Below, one piece after another: positions 37,401 through 50,800 of a DNA stretch of 64,000 nt. Origin of the DNA: Ptiloglossa arizonensis (Eukaryota; Arthropoda; Insecta; Hymenoptera; Colletidae). Where the stretch lies: the NCBI RefSeq assembly GCF_051014685.1, contig NW_027478602.1, positions 620,001 to 684,000 of the forward strand. Reading direction: 5' to 3'. The position numbers were made by a program, and so were the translations under genes. Below the pieces are notes generated by a model that saw nothing but the letters and a program-made list of their open reading frames with translations, did not search any database and was not told where the DNA came from. The first letter of the stretch is position 1; each line of letters opens with the position of its first letter.

Positions 37401-40400
37401 GCCTAGCGAAAAAATACAAATACCGTTTGTAATCGGGCGAGTTTCTACTTAAAGACGCAACAGGAATTTTTGGGTTAGGTCAATCCGTTCGCGAGATATG
37501 GGAGTTTGAAGCCAAGAAATGGTTGAGAAGGCATACAATTTTTCGCAATTCTGCCGCTCCAAACGCTTAACCAGAATGGCCTAGGGAAAAAATACACATA
37601 CCGTTGTAATCGGGCGAGTTTTTACTTTCACACGCAACAGGAATTTTTGGGTTAGGTCAATCTGTTCGCGTGATATGGGAGTTTGAAGCCAAGAAATGGT
37701 TGAGAAGGCATACAATTTTTCGCAATTCTGCTGATCCAAACGCTTAACCAGAATGGCCTTGGGAAAAAATACACATACCGTTGTAATCGGGCGAGTTTCT
37801 ACTTTCAGTTACAATAGGAATTTTTGGGTTAGGTCAATCCGTTCGCGAGATATGGGAGTTTGAAGACAAGGAATGGTTGAGAAGGCAAAAAATTTTTCGC
37901 AATTCTGCTGCTCCAAACGCTTAACCAGAATGGCCTAGGGAAAAAATACACATACCCTTGTAATCGGGCGTGTTTCTACTTTCAGATGCAATAGAAATTT
38001 TTGGGTTAGGTCAATCCGTTCGCGAGATATGGGAGTTTGAAGCCAAGAAATGGTAGAGAAGGCAAAAAATTTTTCACAATTCTGCTGCTCCAAACGCTTA
38101 ACCAGAATGGCCTAGGGAAAAAATACACATACCGTTGTAATCGGGCGAGTTTTTACTTTCACACGCAACAGGAATTTTTGGGTTAGGTCAATCTGTTCGC
38201 GTGATATGGGAGTTTGAAGCCAAGAAATGGTTGAGAAGGCATACAATTTTTCGCAATTTTGCTGATCCAAACGCTTAACCAGAATGGCCTAGGGAAAAAA
38301 TACATATACCGTTGTAATCGGGCGAGTTTCTACTTTCAGACGCAACAGGAATTTTTGGGTTAAGTCAATCCGTTCGCGAGATATGGGAGTTTGAAGCCAA
38401 GAAATGGTTGAGAAGACAACAAATTTTTCGCACTTCAGCTGCTCCAAACGCTTAACCAGAATGGCCTAGCGAAAAAATACACATACCGTTGTAATCGGGC
38501 GAGTTTCTACTTAAAGACGCAACAGGAATTTTTGGGTTAGGTTAATCCGTTCGCGAGATATGGGAGTTTGAAGCCAAGAAATGGTTGAGAAGGCAAAAAT
38601 TTTTCGCAATTCTGCCGCTCCAAACACTTAACCAGAATGGCCTAGGGAAAAAATACACATACCGTTGTAATCGGGCGAGTTTTTACTTTCACACGCAACA
38701 AGAATTTTTGGGTTAGGTCAATCTGTTCGCGTGATATGGGAGTTTGAAGCCAAGAAATGGTTGAGAAGGCGTACAATTTTTCGCAATTCAGCTGATCCAA
38801 ACGCTTAACCAGAATGGCCTAGGGAAAAAATACACATACCGTTGTAATCGGGCGAGTTTCTACTTTCAGTTACAATAGGAATTTTTGGGTTAGGTCAATC
38901 CGTTCGCGAGATATGGGAGTTTGAAGCCAAGAAATGGTAGAGAAGGCAGAACATTTTTCGCAATTCTACTGTTCCAAATGCTTAACCAGAATGGCCTAGG
39001 GAAAAAATACACATACCCTTGTAATCGGGCGTGTTTCTACTTTCAGATGCAATAGAAATTTTTGGGTTAGGTCAATCCGTTCGCGAGATATGGGAGTTTG
39101 AAGCCAAGAAATGGTAGAGAAGGCAAAAAATTTTTCACAATTCTGCTGCTCCAAACGCTTAACCAGAATGGCCTAGGGAAAAAATACACATACCTTTGTA
39201 ATCGGGCGAGTTTCTACTTTCAGATGCAATAGGATTTTTTGGGTTAGGTCAATCCGTTCGGGAGATATGGGAGTTTGAAGCCAAGAAATGGTTGAGAAGA
39301 CAACAAATTTTTCGCACTTCTGCTGCTCCAAACGCTTAACCAGAATGGCCTAGCGAAAAAATACACATACCGTTGTAATCGGGCGAGTTTCTACTTAAAG
39401 ACGCAACAGGAATTTTTGGGTTACGTCAATCCGTTCGCGAGATATGGGAGTTTGAAGCCAAGAAATGGTTGAGAAGGCATACAATTTTTCGCAATTCTGC
39501 TGATCCAAACGCTTAACCAGAATGGCCTAGGGAAAAAATACACATACCGTTGTAAACGGGCGAGTTTCTACTTTCACACGCAACAGGAATTTTTGGGTTA
39601 GGTCAATCCGTTCGCGAGATATGGGAGTTTGAAGACAAGGATTGGTTGAGAAGGCAAAAATTTTTTCGCAATTCTGCTGCTCCAAACGCTTAACCAGAAT
39701 GGCCTAGGGAAAAAATACACATACCGTTGTAATCGGGCGAGTTTCCGCTTTCAGATGCAATAGGAATTTTTGGGTTAGGCCAATCCGTTCGCGAGATATG
39801 GGAGTTTGAAGCCAAGAAATGGTAGAGAAGGCAAAAAATTTTTCACAATTCTGCTGCTCCAAACGCTTAACCAGAATGGCCTAGGGAAAAAATACACATA
39901 CCTTTGTAATCGGGCGAGTTTCTACTTTCACATGCAATAGGATTTTTTGGGTTAGGTCAATCCGTTCGGGAGATATGGGAGTTTGAAGCCAAGAAATGGT
40001 TGAGAAGACAACAAATTTTTAGCACTTCTGCTGTTCCAAACGCTTAACCAGAATGGCCTAGCGAAAAAATACAAATACCGTTTGTAATCGGGCGAGTTTC
40101 TACTTAAAGACGCAACAGGAATTTTTGGGTTAGGTCAATCCGTTCGCGAGATATGGGAGTTTGAAGCCAAGAAATGGTTGAGAAGGCATACAATTTTTCG
40201 CAATTCTGCTGCTCCAAACGCTTAACCAGAATGGCCTAGGGAAAAAATACACATACCGTTGTAAACGGGCGAGTTTCTACTTTCACACGCAACAGGAATT
40301 TTTGGGTTAGGTCAATCCGTTCGCGAGATATGGGAGTTTGAAGACAAGGAATGGTTGAGAAGGCCAAAATTTTTTCGCAATTCTGCTGCTCCAAACGCTT

Positions 40401-40990
40401 AACCAGAATGGCCTAGGGAAAAAATACACATACCCTTGTAATCGGGCGTGTTTCTACTTTCAGATGCAATAGAAATTTTTGGGTTAGGTCAATCCGTTCG
40501 CGAGATATGGGAGTTTGAAGACAAGGATTGGTTGAGAAGGCAAAAATTTTTTCGCAATTCTGCTGCTCCAAACGCTTAACCAGAATGGCCTAGGGAAAAA
40601 ATACACATACCGTTGTAATCGGGCGAGTTTCCGCTTTCAGATGCAATAGGAATTTTTGGGTTAGGCCAATCCGTTCGCGAGATATGGGAGTTTGAAGCCA
40701 AGAAATGGTAGAGAAGGCAAAAAATTTTTCACAATTCTGCTGCTCCAAACGCTTAACCAGAATGGCCTAGGGAAAAAATACACATACCTTTGTAATCGGG
40801 CGAGTTTCTACTTTCACATGCAATAGGATTTTTTGGGTTAGGTCAATCCGTTCGGGAGATATGGGAGTTTGAAGCCAAGAAATGGTTGAGAAGACAACAA
40901 ATTTTTAGCACTTCTGCTGTTCCAAACGCTTAACCAGAATGGCCTAGCGAAAAAATACAAATACCGTTTGTAATCGGGCGAGTTTCTACT
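31429..40990 (+). repeat. 20/21/15-mer higher-order repeat zone tagged by a 178-bp monomer
   Basis: Large, nearly identical blocks at whole-monomer offsets. A private 1-bp insertion (TACCGTTTGTAATCGG) starts at 33703, 37421, 40076 and 40962, giving spacings of 3718, 2655 and 886 bp (21, 15 and 5 monomers, the first and last with the extra base). The variant GTTCCAAATGC at 32601, 36319 and 38974 repeats the 3718 and 2655 spacings. ACGCAACAAGAATTT recurs with CAAGAA at 31441, 34982 and 38699 (20 and 21 monomers). A 2.1-kb block at 30290-32390 recurs at 33831-35931. Most of the right arm's excess length over the left arm lies in this zone and in the 25-mer-offset duplication. Confidence 0.85.
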
Positions 40991-43900
40991 TAAAGACGCA
41001 ACAGGAATTTTTGGGTTAGGTCAATCCGTTCGCGAGATATGGGAGTTTGAAGACAAGGAATGGTTGAGAAGGCCAAAATTTTTTCGCAATTCTGCTGCTC
41101 CAAACGCTTAACCAGAATGGCCTAGGGAAAAAATACACATACCCTTGTAATCGGGCGTGTTTCTACTTTCAGATGCAATAGAAATTTTTGGGTTAGGTCA
41201 ATCCGTTCGCGAGATATGGGAGTTTGAAGCCAAGAAATGGTAGAGGAGGCAAAAAATTTTTCACAATTCTGCTGCTCCAAAGGCTTAACCAGAATGGCCT
41301 AGGGAAAAAATACACATACCTTTGTAATCGGGCGAGTTTCTACTTTCAGATGCAATAGGATTCTTTGGGTTAGGTCAATCCGTTCGGGAGATATGGGAGT
41401 TTGAAGCCAAGAAATCGTTGAGAAGACAACAAATTTTTCGCAATTCTGCTGCTCCAAACGCTTAATCAGAATGGGCTAGGGAAAAAATACACATACCGTT
41501 GTAATCGGGCGAGTTTTTACTTTCACACGCAACAGGAATTTTTGGGTTAGGTCAATCCGTTCGCGAGATATGGGAGTTTGAAGCCAAGAAATGGTTGAGA
41601 AGACAACAAATTTTTAGCACTTCTGCTGCTCCAAACGCTTAACCAGAATGGCCTAGCGAAAAAATACAAATACCGTTGTAATCGGGCGAGTTTCTACTTA
41701 AAGACGCAACAGGAATTTTTGGGTTAGGTCAATCCGTTCGCGAGATATGGGAGTTTGAAGCCAAGAAATGGTTGAGAAGGCATACAATTTTTCGCAATTC
41801 TGCTGATCCAAACGCTTAACCAGAATGGCCTAGGGAAAAAATACACATACCGTTGTAAGCGGGCGAGTTTCTACTTTCACACGCAACAGGAATTTTTGGG
41901 TTAGGTCAATCCGTTCGCGAGATATGGGAGTTTGAAGACAAGGAATGGTTGAGAAGGCAAAAATTTTTTCGCAATTCTGCTTGTCCAAACGCTTAACCAG
42001 AATGGCCTAGGGAAAAAATACACATACCGTTGTAATCGGGCGAGTTTCTACTTAAAGACGCAACAGGAATTTTTGGGTTAGGTCAATCCGTTCGCGAGGT
42101 ATGGGAGTTTGAAGCCAAGAAATGGTTGAGAAGGCATACAATTTTTCGCAATTCTGCTGATCCAAACGCTTAACCAGAATGGCCTAGGGAAAAAATACAC
42201 ATACTGTTGTAATCGGGCGAGTTTCGACTTTCAGATGCAATAGGAATTTTTGGGTTAGGTCAATCCGTTCGGGAGATATGGGAGTTTGAAGCCAAGAAAT
42301 GGTTGAGAAGACAACAAATTTTTCGCACTTCTGCTGCTCCAAACGCTTAACCAGAATGGCCTAGCGAAAAAATACACATACCGTTGTAATCGGGCGAGTT
42401 TCTACTTAAAGACGCAACAGGAATTTTTGGGTTAGGTCAATCTGTTCGCGTGATATGGGAGTTTGAAGCCAAGAAATGGTTGAGAAGGCATACAATTTTT
42501 CGCAATTCTGCTGATCCAAACGCTTAACCAGAATGGCCTAGGGAAAAAATACACATACCGTTGTAATCGGGCGAGTTTCTACTTTCAGTTACAATAGGAA
42601 TTTTTGGGTTAGGTCAATCCGTTCGCGAGATATGGGAGTTTGAAGACAAGGAATGGTTGAGAAGGCAAAAAATTTTTCGCAATTCTGCTGCTCCAAACGC
42701 TTAACCAGAATGGCCTAGGGAAAAAATACACATACGCTTGTAATCGGGCGTGTTTCTACTTTCAGATGCAATAGAAATTTTTGGGTTAGATCAATGCGTT
42801 CGCGAGATATGGGAGTTTGAAGCCAAGAAATGGTAGAGAAGGCAAAAAATTTTTCACAATTCTGCTGCTCCAAACGCTTAGCCAGAATGGCCTAGGGAAA
42901 AAATACACATACCTTTGTAATCGGGCGAGTTTCTACTTTCAGATGCAGTAGGATTTTTTGGGTTAGGTCAATCCGTTCGGGAGATATGGGAGTTTGAAGA
43001 CAAGAAATGGTTGAGAAGACAACAAATTTTTCGCACTTCTGCTGCTCCAAACGCTTAACCAGAATGGCCTAGCGAAAAAATACACATACAGTTGTAATCG
43101 GGCGAGTTTCTACTTAAAGACGCAACGGGAATTTTTGGGTTAGGTCAATCCGTTCGCGAGATATGGGAGTTAGAAGCCAAGAATTGGTTGAGAAGGCATA
43201 CAATTTTTCGCAATTCTGCTGATCCAAACGCTTAACCAGAATGGCCTAGGGAAAAAATACACATACCCTTGTAATCGGGCGTGTTTCTACTTTCAGATGC
43301 AATAGAAATTTTTGGGTTAGGTCAATCCGTTCGCGAGATATGGGAGTTTGAAGCCAAGAAATGGTAGAGAAGGCAAAAAATTTTTCACAATTCTGCTGCT
43401 CCAAACGCTTAACCAGAATGGCCTAGGGAAAAAATACACATACCTTTGTAATCGGGCGAGTTTCTACTTTCAGATGCAATAGGATTTTTTGGGTTAGGTC
43501 AATCCGTTCGGGAGATATGGGAGTTTGAAGCCAAGGAATGGTTGAGAAGACAACAAATTTTTCGCACTTCTGCTGCTCCAAACGCTTAACCAGAATGGCC
43601 TAGCCTAAAATACACATACCGTTGTAATCGGGCGAGTTTCTACTTAAAGACGCAACAGGAATTTTTGGGTTAGGTCAATCCGTTCGCGAGATATGGGAGT
43701 TTGAAGCCAAGAAATGGTTGAGAAGGCATACAATTTTTCGCAATTCTGCTGATCCAAACGCTTAACCAGAATGGCCTAGGGAAAAAATACACATACTGTT
43801 GTAATCGGGCGAGTTTCGACTTTCAGATGCAATAGGAATTTTTGGGTTAGGTCAATCCGTTCGGGAGATATGGGAGTTTGAAGCCAAGAAATGGTTGAGA

Positions 43901-44860
43901 AGACAACAAATTTTTCGCACTTCTGCTGCTCCAAACGCTTAACCAGAATGGCCTAGCGAAAAAATACACATACCGTTGTAATCGGGCGAGTTTCTACTTA
44001 AGGACGCAACAGGAATTTTTGGGTTAGGTCAATCCGTTCGCGAGATATGGGAGTTTGAAGCCAAGAAATGGTTGAGAAGGCATACAATTTTTCGCAATTC
44101 TGCTGATCCAAACGCTTAACCAGAATGGCCTAGGGAGAAAATACACATACTGTTGTAATCGGGCGAGTTTCGACTTTCAGATGCAATAGGAATTTTTGGG
44201 TTAGGTCAATCCGTTCGGGAGATATGGGAGTTTGAAGCCAAGAAATGGTTGAGAAGACAACAAATTTTTCGCACTTCTGCTGCTCCAAACGCTTAACCAG
44301 AATGGGCTAGGGAAAAAATACACATACCCTTGTAATCGGGCGTGTTTCTACTTTCAGATGCAATAGAAATTTTTGGGTTAGGTCAATCCGTTCGCGAGAT
44401 ATGGGAGTTTGAAGCCAAGAAATGGTAGAGAAGGCAAAAAATTTTTCACAATTCTGCTGCTCCAAACGCTTAACCAGAATGGCCTAGGGAAAAAATACAC
44501 ATACCTTTGTAATCGGGCGAGTTTCTACTTTCAGATGCAATAGGATTTTTTGGGTTAGGTCAATCCGTTCGGGAGATATGGGAGTTTGAAGCCAAGAAAT
44601 GGTTGAGAAGACAACAAATTTTTCGCACTTCTGCTGCTCCAAACGCTTAACCAGAATGGCCTAGGGAAAAAATACACATACTGTTGTAATCGGGCGAGTT
44701 TCGACTTTCAGATGCAATAGGAATTTTTGGGTTAGGTCAATCCGTTCGGGAGATATGGGAGTTTGAAGCCAAGAAATGGTTGAGAAGACAACAAATTTTT
44801 CGCACTTCTGCTGCTCCAAACGCTTAACCAGAATGGGCTAGGGAAAAAATACACATACCG
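40991..44860 (+). repeat. Irregular satellite block between HOR zones
   Basis: About 22 monomers of the common classes without a long repeat frame that I could follow. Short alternations of C-type (GACAACAAATTTTTCGCAC) and B-type (GCATACAATTTTTCGCAATT) monomers with ATACTGTTG and GAGTTTCGACTTTC linked variants dominate 43.5-44.8 kb. One monomer near 43605 has a compressed TAGCCTAAAATAC module. A CTTAATCAGAATGGGCTAGG monomer near 41461 resembles one at about 21811 and left-arm units near 11220 and 14225. Nothing other than satellite is visible. Confidence 0.75.
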
Positions 44861-47800
44861 TTGTAAACGGGCGAGTTTCTTCTTTCAAACGCAACAGGAA
44901 TTTTTGGGTTAGGTTAATCCGTTCGCGAGATATGGGAGTTTGAAGCCAAGAAATGGTTGAGATGGCAAAAAATTTTTCGCAATTCTGCTGATCCAAACGC
45001 TTAACCAGAATGGCCTAGGGAAAAAATACACATACCGTTGTAATCGGGCGAGATTCGACTTTCAGATGCAATGGGAATTTTTGGGTTATGTCAATCCGTT
45101 CGCGAGATATGGGACTTTGAAGCTAAGAAATGGTTTAGACGGCAAAAATTTTTTCGCAATTCTGCTGCTTCAAATGCTTAACCAGAGTTGCCTAGGGAAA
45201 AAATACACATACCGTTGTTATCGGGCAAGTTTCCACTTTCAGTTACAATAGGAATTTTTGGGTTAGGTCAATCCGTTCGCGAGATATGGGAGTTTGAAGC
45301 CAAGAAATGGTTGAGAAGGCATACAATTTTTCGCAATTCTGCTGATCCAAACGCTTAACCAGAATGGCCTAGGGAAAAAATACACATACTGTTGTAATCG
45401 GGCGAGTTTCGACTTTCAGATGCAATAGGAATTTTTGGGTTAAGTCAATCCGTTCGCGAGATATGGGAGTTTGAAGCCAAGAAATGGTTAAGAAGACAAC
45501 AAAGTTTTCGCACTTCTGCTGCTCCAAACGCTTAACCAGAATGGCCTAGGGAAAAAATACACATACCGTTGTAATCGGGCGAGTTTTTACTTTCACACGC
45601 AACAGGAATTTTTGGGTTAGGTCAATCTGTTCGCGAGATATGGGAGTTTGAAGCCAAGAAATGGTTGAGAAGGCATACAATTTTTCGCAATTCTGCTGAT
45701 CCAAACGCTTAACCAGAATGGCCTAGGGAAAAAATACACATACCGTTGTAATCGGGCGAGTTTCTACGTTCAGATGCACTAGGAATTTTTGGGTTAGGTC
45801 AATCCGTTCGCCAGATATGGGACTTTGAAGCTAAGAAATGGTTGAGAAGACAACAAATTTTTCGCAATTCTGCTGCTCCAAACGCTTAACCAGAATGGGC
45901 TAGGGAAAAAATACACATACCGTTGTAATCGGGCGAGTTTTTACTTTCACACGCAACAGGAATTTTTGGGTATGTCAATCCGTTCGCGAGATATGGGAGT
46001 TTGAAGCCAAGAAATGGCTGAGAAGGCATACAATTTTTCGCAATTCTGCTGATCCAAAAGCTTAACCAGAATGGCCTAGGGAAAAAATACACATACCGTT
46101 GTAATCGGGCGAGTTTCTACTTTCAGATGCAATAGGAATTTTTGCGTTAGGTCAATCCGTTCGCGAGGTATGGGACTTTGAAGCTGAGAAATGGTTGAGA
46201 AGACAACAAATTTTTCGCAATTCTGCTGCTCCAAACGCTTAACCAGAATGGGCTAGGGAAAAAATACACATACCGTTGTAATCGGGCGAGTTTCTACGTT
46301 CAGATGCAATTGGAATTTTTGGGTTAAGTCAATCCGTTCGCGAGATATGGGAGTTTGAAGCCAAGAAATGGTAGAGAAGGCAAAACATTTTTCGCAATTC
46401 TGCTGATCCAAACGCTTAACCAAAATGGCCTAGGGAAAAAATACACATACCGTTGTAATCGGGCGAGTTTCTACTTTCAGATGCAATAGGAATTTTTGGG
46501 TTAGGTCAATCCGTTCGCGAGATATGGGAGTTTGAAGCCAAGAAATGGTTGAGAAGGCATACAATTTTTCGCAATTCTGCTGATCCAAGCGCTTAACCAG
46601 AATGGCCTAGGGAAAAAATACACATACCGTTGTTAACGGGCGAGTTTCTACTTTCACACGCAACAGGAATTTTTGGGTTAGTTCAATCCGTTCGCGAGAT
46701 ATGGGAGTTTGAAGACAAGGAATGGTTGAGAAGGCAAAAATTTTTTCGCAATTCTGCTGCTCCAAACGCTTAACCAGAATGGCCTAGGGAAAAAATACAC
46801 ATACCCTTGTAATCGGGCGTGTTTCTACTTTCAGATGCAATAGAAATTTTTGGGTTAGGTCAATCCGTTCGCGAGATATGGGAGTTTGAAGCCAAGAAAT
46901 GGTAGAGAAGGCAAAAAATTTTTCACAATTCTGCTGCTCCAAACGCTTAACCAGAATGGCCTAGGGAAAAAATACACATACCTTTGTAATCGGGCGAGTG
47001 TCTACTTTCAGATGCAATAGGAATTTTTGGGTTAGGTCAATCCGTTCGCGAGATATGGGAGTTTGAAGCCAAGAAATGGTTGAGAAGGCATACAATTTTT
47101 CGCAATTCTGCTGTTCCAAACGCTTAACCAGAATGGCCTAGGGAAAAAATACACATACTGTTGTAATCGGGCGAGTTTCGACTTTCAGATGCAATAGGAA
47201 TTTTTGGGTTAGGTCAATCCGTTCGGGAGATATGGGAGTTTGAAGCCAAGAAATGGTTGAGAAGACAACAAATTTTTCGCACTTCTGCTGCTCCAAACGC
47301 TTAACCAGAATGGGCTAGGGAAAAAATACACATACCGTTGTAAACGGGCGAGTTTCTTCTTTCAAACGCAACAGGAATTTTTGGGTTAGGTCAATCCGTT
47401 CGCGAGATATGGGAGTTTGAAGCCAAGAAATGGTTGAGAAGGCAAAAAATTTTTCGCAATTCTGCTGATCCAAACGCTTAACCAGAATGGCCTAGGGAAA
47501 AAATACACATACCGTTGTAATCGGGCGAGATTCGACTTTCAGATGCAATGGGAATTTTTGGGTTATGTCAATCCGTTCGCGAGATATGGGACTTTGAAGC
47601 TAAGAAATGGTTTAGACGGCAAAAATTTTTTCGCAATTCTGCTGCTTCAAATGCTTAACCAGAGTTGCCTAGGGAAAAAATACACATACCGTTGTAATCG
47701 GGCGAGTTTTTACTTTCACACGCAACAGGAATTTTTGGGTTAGGTCAATCTGTTCGCGAGATATGGGAGTTTGAAGCCAAGAAATGGTTGAGAAGACAAC

Positions 47801-50800
47801 AAATTTTTCGCAATTCTGCTGCTCCAAACGCTTAACCAGAATGGGCTAGGGAAAAAATACACATACCGTTGTAATCGGGCGAGTTTTTACTTTCACACGC
47901 AACAGGAATTTTTGGGTATGTCAATCCGTTCGCGAGATATTGGAGTTTGAAGCCAAGAAATGGCTGAGAAGGCATACAATTTTTCGCAATTCTGCTGATC
48001 CAAAAGCTTAACCAGAATGGCCTAGGGAAAAAATACACATACCGTTGTAATCGGGCGAGTTTCTACTTTCAGATGCAATAGGAATTTTTGCGTTAGGTCA
48101 ATCCGTTCGCGAGGTATGGGACTTTGAAGCTGAGAAATGGTTGAGAAGACAACAAATTTTTCGCAATTCTGCTGCTCCAAACGCTTAACCAGAATGGGCT
48201 AGGGAAAAAATACACATACCGTTGTAATCGGGCGAGTTTCTACGTTCAGATGCAATTGGAATTTTTGGGTTAAGTCAATCCGTTCGCGAGATATGGGAGT
48301 TTGAAGCCAAGAAATGGTAGAGAAGGCAAAACATTTTTCGCAATTCTGCTGATCCAAACGCTTAACCAAAATGGCCTAGGGAAAAAATACACATACCGTT
48401 GTAATCGGGCGAGTTTCTACTTTCAGATGCAATAGGAATTTTTGGGTTAGGTCAATCCGTTCGCGAGATATGGGAGTTTGAAGCCAAGAAATGGTTGAGA
48501 AGGCATACAATTTTTCGCAATTCTGCTGATCCAAGCGCTTAACCAGAATGGCCTAGGGAAAAAATACACATACCGTTGTTAACGGGCGAGTTTCTACTTT
48601 CACACGCAACAGGAATTTTTGGGTTAGGTCAATCCGTTCGCGAGATATGGGAGTTTGAAGACAAGGAATGGTTGAGAAGGCAAAAATTTTTTCGCAATTC
48701 TGCTGCTCCAAACGCTTAACCAGAATGGCCTAGGGAAAAAATACACATACCCTTGTAATCGGGCGTGTTTCTACTTTCAGATGCAATAGAAATTTTTGGG
48801 TTAGGTCAATCCGTTCGCGAGATATGGGAGTTTGAAGCCAAGAAATGGTAGAGAAGGCAAAAAATTTTTCACAATTCTGCTGCTCCAAACGCTTAACCAG
48901 AATGGCCTAGGGAAAAAATACACATACCTTTGTAATCGGGCGAGTGTCTACTTTCAGATGCAATAGGATTTTTTGGGTTAGGTCAATCCGTTCGGGAGAT
49001 ATGGGAGTTTCAAGCCAAGAAATGGTTGAGAAGACAACAAATTTTTCGCACTTCTGCTGCTCCAAACGCTTAACCAGAATGGCCTAGCGAAAAAATACAC
49101 ATACCGTTGTAATCGGGCGAGTTTCTACTTAAAGACGCAACAGGAATTTTTGGGTTAGGTCAATCCGTTCGCGAGATATGGGAGTTTGAAGCCAAGAAAT
49201 GGTTGAGAAGGAATACAATTTTTCGCAATTCTGCTGATCCAAACGCTTAACCAGAATGGCCTAGGGAAAAAATACACATACTGTTGTAATCGGGCGAGTT
49301 TCTACTTTCAGATGCAATAGGATTTTTTGGGTTAGGTCAATCCGTTCGGGAGATATAGGAGTTTGAAGCCAAGAAATGGTTGAGAAGACAACAAATTTTT
49401 CGCACTTCTGCTGCTCCAAACGCTTAACCAGAATGGCCTAGCGAAAAAATACACATACCGTTGTAATCGGGCGAGTTTCTACTTAAAGACGCAACAGGAA
49501 TTTTTGGGTTAGGTCAATCCGTTCGCGAGATATGGGAGTTTGAAGCCAAGAAATGGTTGAGAAGGCATACAATTTTTCGCAATTCTGCTGTTCCAAACGC
49601 TTAACCAGAATGGCCTAGGGAAAAAATACACATACTGTTGTAATCGGGCGAGTTTCGACTTTCAGATGCAATAGGAATTTTTGGGTTAGGTCAATCCGTT
49701 CGGGAGATATGGGAGTTTGAAGCCAAGAAATGGTTGAGAAGACAACAAATTTTTCGCACTTCTGCTGCTCCAAACGCTTAACCAGAATGGGCTAGGGAAA
49801 AAATACACATACCGTTGTAAACGGGCGAGTTTCTTCTTTCAAACGCAACAGGAATTTTTGGGTTAGGTCAATCCGTTCGCGAGATATGGGAGTTTGAAGC
49901 CAAGAAATGGTTGAGAAGGCAAAAAATTTTTCGCAATTCTGCTGATCCAAACGCTTAACCAGAATGGCCTAGGGAAAAAATACACATACCGTTGTAATCG
50001 GGCGAGATTCGACTTTCAGATGCAATGGGAATTTTTGGGTTATGTCAATCCGTTCGCGAGATATGGGACTTTGAAGCTAAGAAATGGTTTAGACGGCAAA
50101 AATTTTTTCGCAATTCTGCTGCTTCAAATGCTTAACCAGAGTTGCCTAGGGAAAAAATACACATACCGTTGTAATCGGGCGAGTTTTTACTTTCACACGC
50201 AACAGGAATTTTTGGGTTAGGTCAATCTGTTCGCGAGATATGGGAGTTTGAAGCCAAGAAATGGTTGAGAAGGCATACAATTTTTCGCAATTCTGCTGAT
50301 CCAAACGCTTAACCAGAATGGCCTAGGGAAAAAATACACATACCGTTGTAATCGGGCGAGTTTCTACGTTCAGATGCACTAGGAATTTTTGGGTTAGGTC
50401 AATCCGTTCGCCAGATATGGGACTTTGAAGCTAAGAAATGGTTGAGAAGACAACAAATTTTTCGCAATTCTGCTGCTCCAAACGCTTAACCAGAATGGGC
50501 TAGGGAAAAAATACACATACCGTTGTAATCGGGCGAGTTTTTACTTTCACACGCAACAGGAATTTTTGGGTATGTCAATCCGTTCGCGAGATATTGGAGT
50601 TTGAAGCCAAGAAATGGCTGAGAAGGCATACAATTTTTCGCAATTCTGCTGATCCAAAAGCTTAACCAGAATGGCCTAGGGAAAAAATACACATACCGTT
50701 GTAATCGGGCGAGTTTCTACTTTCAGATGCAATAGGAATTTTTGGGTTAGGTCAATCCGTTCGCGAGATATGGGAGTTTGAAGACAAGGAATGGTTGAGA

